From: Phoronis ovalis
Lineage: Eukaryota; Phoronida; Phoronidae
Direction of reading: 5' to 3'
Assembly (NCBI GenBank): GCA_028565635.1
Contig: JAOXYB010021402.1
Coordinates: forward strand, 8,376-34,506
DNA length: 26,131 nt
Shown one piece after another: positions 17,401-26,131 of the stretch. Below the pieces are notes generated by a model, which worked only from the letters and a program-made list of their open reading frames with translations, had not been told where the DNA came from and searched no databases. Within the stretch, counting starts at the first letter, position 1, and the number at the start of each line of letters is the position of its first letter. The translations under genes were made by a program, and so were the position numbers.

Positions 17401-20400
17401 GCGTTGCTAAGTGAATCACTTCACTGCCACGCATATGCTGGAATATGGCATCTTTAGTTGCTTGTCGTCCTATGAGAGGTTTAGAACCTAGGACTTCAGA
17501 AATGAGTTTGGCTTCTTGCTCTGCTGCAGGTAAATCAGTCCATGACCAATGATCTTGTACTCGTTGAGGTAACACCGGATTTCCAACAACTAAACCAGAG
17601 TTAACGGATTGGTGAGATTTTCCAACCCTTGATCTAGCTGTTTGAAGTGATGCTAAGGATGGAACAATTAACAGGTTGAACCTTTCAAAAAGATACGGCT
17701 TGGTTTGGCTGTTACGCAGTACAGCAAATGGAACAAGATACAAATCCCCTTGCAGCACTAAAACAATGTCTTTTATAGGTATTTCTGCACCAGGTGAGTT
17801 CACCAGTGAATCTTCTATTGGGGCTATAAGAAGCTGATACAGAGCACTTAGAGGTGCCTGTCCTAAACCACTCCTTTCATTCAGTGTGCTATTTTGTGGC
17901 CCAGCACTTAAGCCATTAAGGTTAACACTAAATAAACTACTCAAACTGTAGTTACTACTATTGAATACGTGGTTCCTATTCACCATCCGCAAGAAACCCG
18001 ATCTATCGTTATCTGCATTTAATTTACTAATTTCATCTATATGGTGGTTCCACATATCCTCCGTATCACTCTCAGTTTCGCTGTAAACTCCTGATAAATT
18101 TGGTAATGACCTTGAACTTGGTGACGGAAGATGATTTTCGACGCCTAGCGATTCTCGTACATGACCAACATACTTGTCAAGTATTGAAATTGATGAAGCA
18201 TTGAGACTGGTATTGTCATCGATATTAGGTGCTGTGGCATCCAGCTCACTGACACTGCACTCATGAAATTTGACAAGACCTAAAATATTAAAAATTAGGA
18301 GGTAATATCACTTTTTTTTGTATGACATATGCAAATACATGCTGGCACCGGAATAATTATTCACAGAAAGTATACAAATTTTTGTCCAATGTAAAATAGA
18401 TTAGCACACAAACAATAATGCAACTTTCCAATTTTTTCATAAATGGGAGAACAAAATTATACGAGTCTCAGAAACGTTTTCAGATACCATAATCCTGCAC
18501 ATGAAAGACCCGGAGGGATGTAACCTAAGAGTGATAATCTTAAAAATAAAGCGACTTCACATCTCATATTTAATGCGTTTTGCAACTGTGCTGTCTACAT
18601 TCACACCTTATGCATCATTGGTTGCATTTCAATTTGCCCCATTTGAATAATATTTTATGATACACCAAAATTAATAATCAGCAACTGCTAGTTATTTTAC
18701 CTTTTCCAGGTAGAAGTAGCCAGCTATAGAGATATCCAGCTGCAATAGAATAATATACAACAGCTGCTTTCTGCCTGTTAACAGTGTGCATTATATGTTC
18801 AATGGTGATGGGTGCCATGTCCATTAAGCCATAAATTCCATGCCCATCGGTCTGACGTTCAAGAAGAAGGTCAACAAAAGCCCGAGTACGACCACGTTCA
18901 GCAACAACCAAGGCTTCCTCGTGGCGACCAAGAGCTACAAGTACTCTCTGCAGAACAAGAATATAAGAACATAAAATTTATGCCACATTGATTCACTGAA
19001 AAGTATTACAAACTAACTTTAGTTGTAACTGGACATAATCTTCACAATTTACAGCAAGACGCAGTTTAAGTTCGAATTCTTTTTGAAATAATGCAAGAAT
19101 TATTTAAATGCAATTGAAAAGTTGCTCAGAACTAATTTGTAATACAGTGCTAGCTATTGGAAATAAATATATTTCCTTAAGAAATAGACAAACAAAAAGT
19201 AAGTTAAAATTTATTGTCTCAAATATGTAAATTAATTTAATCTTTTCTTTCAAATATTTGCATTAATGATTTACATTACTAAACAAATGTAACAGCAATA
19301 TTTGGGACTAAACTTACTACTGCTAGTATTATTAGTAAGTGAAATTACAACTTTCCTTATTAATTAATGAAACTCATACCTGCAATGCTTGATAAGACGC
19401 AGTTTGTAGATCAAACAGAGACAAGCGGTAATCACTGCTAACATGACCTTCACGCCGAATGTTCTCAAACAGTTCTGCAGCCTTATATAATTGCTGTTGT
19501 GATTCTTCTAAATCTCCATGACCCCATAATGCCAAGCCAAGACGGTGCCGTATCTTTGCTTCATCTTCACGCCTGCCTAACATTTCGGCAATCTGTAAGC
19601 CTTGTTGAAGATACTGAACAGCCTGTGGGAAGTTACTTAGTGCATGGTGCACACGACCTACACAGCAGAATATAAAAATGGGAATTTTCGTTACTTCACG
19701 GAAACATTAAAACAGTTGATAGATCTTGATACTTAACACTACTCGAGTGGAAATTTCTGAACAAAGAGAGAAATCTGTCTGTTACTTGGAAATATACCTG
19801 TAGGTTCATAATCAGTAACTTTATCAGCAATAACAAGTACAATATCAGATCTGCAGACTGTAAATGAATGTCAGATCAGTTCTTAGGCAACTTACCAAGA
19901 CTGCTGAATGCTAGTGTTTTAGCAACCATGTCATTCATCTGTGTGGCTATTCTAAGATGTTGTTCTTGATACATCAGTGCTTCATCAAAACTTCCCAGTG
20001 ATTCATGAGACAAACCAAGGTTACCATAAGCTCGACCTAACAACAAATTCAAAAATGTGAACTTGGGAAGAAAAAACATACATAGAAGTATATAGATGGA
20101 ATTTATATTTGACTGTAAGTAGCTAAGTAGATGCCAATTATAACATAGGAATAATATCAAGTGGTTATAAAAGCCTGTTTCTACAGAAAATTATAAACTT
20201 TAAAAATCTTCAATATTTAAAAAAAATGGTCATTATAACTTAATTATCACAGCATTTTAACAATAGTGAGCTCAGCAAGTATAACTATAAAGTGTTACTA
20301 TAATGTCAATAAACGATGAGTGATTTGACATGCAGGTTACTTTGATCATGAATTTCAACATAATTATTCTGGTCATAAGGTCATTATGATACAAACTATA

Positions 20401-23400
20401 ATTACCATGTGGGTATAAGATTAGACCTAATTATTCTAATATGCCCACATAACAGTATATACACAAACAGGTGGATAGTAATTTATATTATTCATAAAAC
20501 TGTCACATTTTACTGAGTAGCATTAATTCCTAAACTTGAACTTATTGAAAAAGACTTTTGACCCTAGAATTTACAAATGAGTTGGGATAAATTCACTTTG
20601 AGCCAACATAACTTACATTGTGCTGCCATATTGTTAGCTTCCTCAGCAATTTCGAGATCCATGCGATGATATTCCAGTGCTTGATCATATTCACCCATCT
20701 GTTGGTATACTCCTCCTAGACCACATGCAGCATCTCCTTCACCGATGCGATCGCCCATGTCTCGTGCCGATGTCCGCTGATGTTCTAAACAGGAAACAGC
20801 TTGGTCAAAATTCCCTAACAGACTATGTAAGCAGCCTAATTCACCGTAGGCAGAAGCTTTGGCTGTGGCATCATCCAATTCATGAGCTACGACTAGCCTC
20901 TTTTCAAAACACACCAGAGCTTGTTGAAGATTACCCATAGATCTATGCGCATTACCCAACCCTCTGTAAGCTTTTGCTTGGTCAGCGGGACTACTGCTAC
21001 TCTGTGCAATGGTTAGATACTGCTCATGGCATCGTACTGCTTCTTCAAAATCTCCCAGAGCCTCATAACAGTCACCAAGATTACCACATGCTCTTCCCTT
21101 ATCCATGGTTGCATTAAAACCAGTAACTTGTTCTAATGTCGCTAATTGCTGTTCGAACAACCCAATGCCATCTTCATAGTTTGCGAGGTTCATCTGAGTT
21201 ATGCCCAGATTTCCACAGGCTTGAGCTTCAATGGCACTTTCACGTAATTCTTGGCCCCGTTCAAGTTGTTCTTCATAACATTTATACGCATTTCGGTAAT
21301 TTCCAATTGCCATATGAACATTACCCATATTCCCATGAGCACGGCACTCTCCACGCACATCTCCAACTTCTTGCCGAATGTTTAATTCCTGATTGTGATA
21401 GCCTAATGCTTTGTCGTACTGTTGAATAATTTTATGAGCAACTCCTAATGCACCGTATGCACTAGCCTCCAAATTTTTATCTGCAGTTTGTTTAGCCAAC
21501 TTTAGTTGTTGGTTATACATTTTGATTGCTTCAGTGGCATTGTTCAATCGAACTAGCACATCTCCGATATTACCTAATGCACGGAATTTTCCTTGGAGAT
21601 TCTTCAACGCATGGGTAATGGTCAGGAACTTATTCTGACAATCCAGTGCATTGGTGTAATTACCTAGCGCACTGTGAGCTAGCCCAAGGTTGCAGTAAGC
21701 TCTGCCCATACTGACTTGGTCATTTTGTTCTTTGGCAAGTGAGAGATCCTGCTCATAATATCTAATAGCCTCCCGATGATTGCACAATGAGTAATGAGCA
21801 TACCCTAGCTTGTGACATGCATTTCCTTCACCTTCTACATCTTGCAACTCTTGTGAGAAAGTAAGGAAATACTGATAGAATGGTATGGCTTGATTAAACT
21901 CCCCTCGAGAGCTATGATAATTTCCTAGATTACTTAAGGCACGTGCTTCACTGGCAGTGTCTCTCAGTTCCTGAGCAATATTTAAATGTGCATGATAATG
22001 CTGCAGAGCTTGTTCATACATGATCAACGCTTGATAAGCTACAGCAAGATTTCCGTGAGTTGATGCTTCCGAATGTCTATCATTGACTTCTTTTGAGATT
22101 GCTAACTCCTGTTTATGAAATTTTACAGCCAGTTCGTATTGTTTTAATGCACTATATGCATTTCCTATATTTCCGTACGCCCTTCCTTGACCTGCTCGGT
22201 CCTGTAACATTTTTGCTATGCTCAAATGCACTTTGTGAAGTTTTAGGGCAGCTTTATACTCCTCCAGTTGATGAAATATAATCCCAAGATTTGAACAAGC
22301 ACGACCTTCGGCCGCTTTATCTTTGGTTTGAATAGCATAATCTAACTGTTTCTCATGACTAAGTTTTGCTTGGCCCATGTCACCAGTAGCTCTTGCAGCA
22401 TGGCCTAGTCCAGCATACGCCCGAGCTTCTAATGTCCTGTCATTGATCTCTTGCGCAATTGCTAAAACCTTATTATGATAGCTTAACGCCTTTTCGAAGT
22501 CCCTATTGTAATGATATGCACTTCCAAGACTACTATATGCCCGTGCTTCCTCCGTTTTGTTGCCCAGCTGCTTTGCCATTTGCATATGTAAATTATGACA
22601 TTCTAATGCACTTTGGAATTCTCCCATGGACAAATACACAGCACCCACATTTCCAATTTCTCTTGCCTCCCAAAGCTTGTCATTCGCTTGCTTGACTAAT
22701 AAAACGCATTGCTTATGACTGGCTAAGGCATTCTGATAATCTCCCATAGCACTATAAACATGTCCTAGACTGCTTAAGGCGCTGGCTGCTGTTTGTCTGT
22801 CCTTAAGTCGCATAGCAAGAACAAGTTGATATCTGTGATTTTTCAAGGCTTCTTTGTGATTCCCCTTGGCAAAATGAGAAGAACCAAGATTCCCATGTGC
22901 TCGACACTGGCCTTCTTCATCTCCTGCAAGACAGAATAGTTTAAAAGTCAGCCTTAAATTACAACTTTATTTTAAAACATCCTAAATCATATGCATTTGG
23001 CAGTGAATTTAGTAATTTTTTTTTTGGTGTTTCAGCTACTCTATATACTCTATACCTTATATATGTATCTTTGGGGGCTATATTTCAAACCTTACCAATA
23101 CACAATCAGTTCTGACTTCCATTTACATAAACCTGCTAGAGGCAACACAAAATTATGTTCACTAGCCTACCTGCGAATTTTACATATTCGTATAAATTAT
23201 CATTTTATGATAGAACTACTGCAAGATATTGCTAGTTGTTAGCCTTATTTGAACTAGAGGGGGCTGAACTTTATCTGCAGGACACCTATTTTTTTTTTAT
23301 AGTAAAATCAAGTTTCTCTTCCTAGCTCCGGGGGAAGCATACAATATGAAGGAGGGTGTGCATGTTTCAACAAATTTTCGTTCATATGGTATATTTTTTG

Positions 23401-25834
23401 AGTCGTGGGAGAGTAACGCATGTTGCGCTCTGGATATTTTAATTTTTTTTAATCACGAAAAGGGGTGTTTTTAGAGGTATGACACTTGGGTTGTCTCTAA
23501 AACTTTCACTTCGTTAGATCAATAAAGGTCAATACAACTGCTTTTTTCCCTTCCTAAGGTGTTACTTCTTTCAACAAGTCACTTGACTGGATAATTTTGG
23601 AGGTCAAGGGTCATATAAGAGGGTTTTTGAAAAAGCCATGTTGGAACATTGGCACTGCCCCCCTGGTTCCAAACCCAAAATCTTTGTTCCCAGTCCCCAC
23701 ACTCCAACATGATATGGGATTTGCAGAAAAGGGGGGTTATTTTGAAAAAACTCAGTCCTCAAAACTTGAATAAAGGGTAGGTTTTAGAAAAGGACTCTTT
23801 GAAAATAAAAAATAGGGTATAAAATCAAGGGAATCATGACCAGATTCATACTAAAAACGAGTAAAGAACGGGGAAAAAATTATTTTTGTCGGGGTTCATC
23901 TTTACTGACCTTACCTTCATCGACTGTACTTAATTATTCAGTAGCACGTAGAAAGGGTAGAATTTTGATTTTGTCTCCTTGAAAACCTAAAAAGGGTGCT
24001 TTTTCAGTGCAAAATATCATTGCTTTCACGAAAATAGAGGTACTAATTAAGGTAAGAAAAAATCAGCGTTTAGGGGGTCATTTTGAAAATGTAGAACTAC
24101 ACCTTTTTGTTGGAGTGCGGGGACCAGGTCTTTGTTGTAGCAATAAAAATGCACAATCCTCAGGTAATATACAATAGTGCACACTATAAAACAATCATAC
24201 AATTTGTTGTTTACATTCTGTACAAAGTAACAACACATTCACCAGAAACAAATCAAGTAATTTTGGTAGCCATTTAACTCATGTACACCATGATCATATA
24301 ATTATATCTACCTAAGTATGTGATCATAGTGTACATGATCACATAATTACATCTAACTAATTGACCCAATCCACAGATCAGCCACCTTACACAATAACTG
24401 AGACACTGAACTTTTTTAGTCATATTCTTGTCCTCTACAGTTTTACCATTTTGTGTCTGGAGTGTTAAAAACATAAGATCAACAGGAGAAATCTAGAGGA
24501 CAAGAATTGGACTATGAACTTATTGTGCCCATGTATTGTGGACTATATAAATTTGAAGTACTTCAAAGACAAAAATTAACAAAAAAAACAGTGTCTTTAA
24601 ATTCCTAAACAAGTTTTGGGACAACTTCCAGTCATATACAGTAGTGAAATGATTTTTTTTTAAACCTACCCATTTCTAATCAAAGTGGAGCGTAAATCCA
24701 AGATAATCTTGTACAATAAACTCCTTTTTGTCTGATACATTCCCTAATACTTCCATGCTTAATCATACCAGACTCATTCAAGACATAGTGATGACAGATT
24801 TACAGGGAATTGGAGGTCAGAGTACATTGCACAGTCAACCAGTAACAAATCCAGACAGATGCTTAGCTGGTTCTAATGTTACACATGTTTTGGCTTCACT
24901 ATGCAGCTGAATTTCAAATATTTCCTTTTAATGATCTCAAAACAAATAGGGTTCTGATCAAGAAATGGGAAGCTAACAGGTATGTGTATAGCATAATGTA
25001 TTTAATAATAGTACAACTTACTAACTACCTGGGGGTATGATAACAAGTGGTGATAACATTAATAGTATATATACTTTTTATACTAAGCCAAGGTAGTATC
25101 TATAATAATCTTCAAAACAAACAGACAGATTTGATATTATCTAGTACCAGATAGTAGTTCATCTTTTCCCTATCAATCAATAGTAATCTGTTTTTCAATT
25201 CCAAATATTTGATAATTAAACATATTAGATAACTGGATGCCAGGGGTTGGACCATTATAATAGTGAGTGTGCAGTATAAAAATGCTATTATCAACACTGA
25301 GCAACTGCTTTCTGACCAGTACACACACATAAGTTTGTGTTGTCTACTTATTTGGTGTGCTATATACATGAAGTAATTTCCAAAAGTGTTATATGGGTAT
25401 GTATAATTATTGCCTACCCTGTCTGCTATCACCAACAAAGACATTACTATCTTTTTTACTAGACTAAGTGTTTTCTGAATAAACTAGCTGTTGACAACAA
25501 CATCAGCTTGTACCATTTATCATAATATTATATCATGCCTTATGCATCACATAACACTTACCTAATGATTTTGCAACAACCAGATCCTGTTGCATGTAAT
25601 TTAAAGCTTTTTCTGCATTTCCAAGTCCCCAATATGAACTGCTTAATGCTGAGAACACCGATCCTCTCAACTTCAAACTGCATGTGCCAATTTTTAATGC
25701 TGATTCCAACACTACTGATGATTGGGCATGACAACTTGCAGCTAGCAGCTCCTGGCCAACCACTGCAGTGATTACAAAAGGACTTTTGTCTAATTTCATC
25801 TTTTGCAATTGCTGGTATATTGGTGTGAATTTGT
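12178..25834 (-). CDS. TTC28: TTC28, TPR-CHAT protein, 10 exons, N-terminus off window
   Basis: Human TTC28 (TPRBK) has been linked to the spindle midzone/midbody and cytokinesis. Joining 25562-25834, 20617-22923, 19896-20036, 19380-19657, 18701-18947, 16820-18279, 16161-16469, 15726-15945, 15213-15430 and 12178-14415 gives 2562 residues plus a stop, with all junctions GT-AG and in phase. Order: YQQLQKMKLDKSPFV and IGTCSLKLRGSVFSALSS (near-identical to human); about 23 TPRs of roughly 40 residues (to about 1020); a CHAT domain (about 1180-1540); a conserved region with RVPGCHEFLASIGFDL; and a disordered Ser/Gln/Pro tail ending QSSKC (human ends PSSKC). The human protein is 2481 residues, so only the N-terminal TPR-cochaperone-like part is missing. 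GPSM2/LGN has similar TPRs but no CHAT domain. Confidence 0.97.
14416..15212. other. TTC28 intron between exons I and J
   Basis: 797 AT-rich bases bounded by GTGAGG and TCTTCAG. No repeat or ORF of note was seen. Confidence 0.7.
15213..15430 (-). CDS. TTC28: TTC28 exon I (Ser-rich linker)
   Basis: DSQDRSNGMPLSGSSSMESL, ASSHSGSATSSTF, then a Pro/Gly-rich stretch with SPALRVNLMQQ. The SSSMESLASSHS motif parallels human SSSSLESLASAQS. Confidence 0.92.
15726..15945 (-). CDS. TTC28: TTC28 exon H
   Basis: LREVSGNLPSSETGAMHVKM, then RVKLWRVPGCHEFLASIGFD and LVDVGQNEVTL. Human has QLWRLPGCHEFLAALGFDL. The region before it is shorter than in human, where a helix NMVGMLHQVLVQL precedes it. A small exon skipped here cannot be excluded. 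Confidence 0.92.
16161..16469 (-). CDS. TTC28: TTC28 exon G
   Basis: 103 codons: VEKSIQRIHRGEKKAMYTTR, ILGWSDLLTSVGFRFE, NGLPAAVFFPTTDPGDRLTQ and CSSTLQALLGLPSN. Nearly identical to human, although no named domain is known to me. Acceptor CTTACAG, donor GTGAGT. Confidence 0.95.
16470..16819. other. TTC28 intron between exons F and G
   Basis: 350 AT-rich bases; nothing recognisable. Confidence 0.7.
16820..18279 (-). CDS. TTC28: TTC28 exon F (CHAT domain)
   Basis: 487 codons. After an acidic Ser-rich linker (SETESDTED) comes the CHAT domain: LYQLLIAPIEDSL, IVLVLQGDLYLVPFAVL, VIHLATHISWKLS (candidate catalytic His at 17401-17399), RLVVLSSGHTDDRAG where active members have LSACETG, and VVGLTRALLAAGAQCVLFSL with WPVS. 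The His is kept; the Cys position is Gly. Confidence 0.96.
18280..18700. other. TTC28 intron between exons E and F
   Basis: 421 AT-rich bases, donor GTAAAA and acceptor ATTTTAG; nothing else seen. Confidence 0.7.
18701..18947 (-). CDS. TTC28: TTC28 exon E (TPR-CHAT junction)
   Basis: RVLVALGRHEEALVVAERGR, TRAFVDLLLERQTD and VVYYSIAAGYLYSWLLLPGK. The AERGR(T/A)RAF motif, typical of TPR-CHAT proteins, precedes the CHAT fold. Human TTC28 reads AVAERGRTRAFADLLVERQT. Confidence 0.96.
18948..19379. other. TTC28 intron between exons D and E
   Basis: 432 AT-rich bases, donor GTATGA and acceptor TTCTGCAG; nothing else seen. Confidence 0.7.
19380..19657 (-). CDS. TTC28: TTC28 exon D (last TPRs)
   Basis: HHALSNFPQAVQYLQQGLQI, then EDEAKIRHRLGLALWGHGDL and SLFDLQTASYQALQ, all highly conserved with human. 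Acceptor CTGTGTAG, donor GTATGA. Confidence 0.95.
19896..20036 (-). CDS. TTC28: TTC28 exon C (TPR)
   Basis: One TPR: RAYGNLGLSHESLGSFDEAL, then MYQEQHLRIATQMNDMVAKT. Human has AYGNLGLTYESLGTFERAVV. Acceptor TTGTTAG, donor GTAAGT. Confidence 0.95.
20037..20616. other. TTC28 intron between exons B and C
   Basis: 580 AT-rich bases, donor GTAAGT and acceptor TTGTTAG; no repeat or gene seen. Confidence 0.7.
20617..22923 (-). CDS. TTC28: TTC28 exon B (giant TPR exon)
   Basis: 2307 uninterrupted coding bases with 19 TPRs recurring every 40 residues or so. They share a core like RAYGNLGxAYxxLGxYxxAL followed by LxIAxxLxDxxxEA. The order of repeats matches human TTC28 one to one as far as I can recall it. 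Confidence 0.97.
23458..24124. repeat. Degenerate repeat array, probable decayed mobile element
   Basis: Six same-strand variants of a core like AAGGGGGTTTTTGAAAA occur at 23458-23474, 23618-23634, 23727-23750, 23772-23819, 23952-23998 and 24072-24089. The copies at 23772 and 23952 can be aligned over about 47 bases and are 180 bases apart. GTTGGAGTGYGGGGAC appears inverted at 23693-23708 and 24109-24124 with one mismatch. Family unknown. Confidence 0.5.
24281..24360. repeat. Overlapping direct and inverted repeat cluster
   Basis: 27-base direct repeats at 24289-24315 and 24334-24360 differ at three bases. A 16-base inverted repeat (24281-24296 with 24321-24336, one mismatch) overlaps them and could form a hairpin. 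Confidence 0.7.
24424..24507. repeat. 14-bp perfect inverted repeat
   Basis: ATTCTTGTCCTCTA at 24424-24437 and its exact complement at 24494-24507, with 56 bases between. Confidence 0.7.
25562..25834 (-). CDS. TTC28: TTC28 exon A (first visible)
   Basis: 90 codons: KFTPIYQQLQKMKLDKSPFV, VVGQELLAASCHAQSSVVLE and LGNAEKALNYMQQDLVVAKS. This is the linker after the N-terminal TPR region plus the first repeat of the long array. Acceptor TTTTATAG, donor GTAAGT. Confidence 0.95.
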
Positions 25835-26131
25835 CTATAAAAACAAAGCAACATTAAATATTAAAATTATCATTTCCTGGCAGTTGACAAAATATGTTGT
25901 TCAGAGTTTAATTGCTGAAATAATTTAGGGTATTTTTTTAAAAAGTCCATATTAGCATTTAATTTCTACATTTTGTAGATAAGGGTATGGAGTAATTTTT
26001 TAATGAAAAACATTCAATCTTGGTTTTCTAATGTTTTTTTAATATACCACAAGTGCAACATTTTACCCTTTATTTCAAATTAATTTTATGCTGGTGTGGT
26101 TACTCCCAATGTTCTGAACACAAAAAGTGAT

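Larger units (their letters stand above)
22924..25561. other. Large repeat-bearing TTC28 intron
   Basis: 2.6 kb, the longest intron in the window. It holds an array of degenerate GGGG-TTTTGAAAA motifs (about 23458-24130), a direct plus inverted repeat cluster (24281-24360) and a 14-bp inverted repeat (24424-24507). No transposon ORF is present. Confidence 0.7.

Noticed and set aside
20617-22923. GPSM2/LGN or another TPR-only protein
   Set aside because: The array continues in phase into a CHAT domain and the TTC28-specific C-terminal regions; there are no GoLoco motifs.
22991-24474. Remnant retrotransposon coding region
   Set aside because: All frames are short, without reverse transcriptase or integrase motifs; only non-coding repeats are visible.

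Overview
This is a 26 kb piece of animal nuclear DNA. It is AT-rich, with GT-AG introns, no operons and no bacterial signals. The three conserved genes and modest introns (mostly 0.1-1 kb, one of 2.6 kb) suggest a compact invertebrate genome. The phylum cannot be fixed from the sequence alone. Orthologue names come from comparing the translations with remembered human proteins; no database search was run.

Layout, left to right. (1) 1-7559, minus strand: the N-terminal half of TONSL (Tonsoku-like), 13 exons, about 670 residues. It holds the TPR array, an acidic linker and the ankyrin repeats. The C-terminal half lies beyond the left edge. Its introns hold a 20-bp tandem satellite at the window edge, a GC-rich repeat remnant and a MITE-like element with 59-bp inverted ends. 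(2) 7560-8409: a short divergent promoter region with an E2F-type site and probably a 5' UTR intron of the next gene. (3) 8410-10140, plus strand: BBS10, a divergent group II chaperonin-like protein of the Bardet-Biedl/ciliary system, with its whole coding region in one exon. (4) 10141-12177: a convergent intergenic stretch and the long 3' UTR of the third gene. (5) 12178-25834, minus strand: TTC28, 10 coding exons and at least 2562 residues. It has a huge TPR array (19 repeats in a single 2.3 kb exon), a CHAT (separase/caspase-like) domain without its catalytic cysteine, and a long Ser/Gln-rich disordered tail. Its N-terminal exon or exons lie beyond the right edge. Its largest intron (22924-25561) carries an array of degenerate GGGG-TTTTGAAAA motifs and several inverted repeats.

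The genes do not form a pathway. TONSL works in replication-fork repair and reads new histone H4. BBS10 helps assemble the BBSome for cilia. Human TTC28 has been linked to midbody/cytokinesis. The head-to-head TONSL/BBS10 pair may share regulation. I found no clearly new multi-gene system. The points most worth a second look are the TTC28 pseudo-protease CHAT domain, the lost ATPase motif in BBS10, the conserved histone-reading pocket in TONSL, the MITE, and the intronic motif array.
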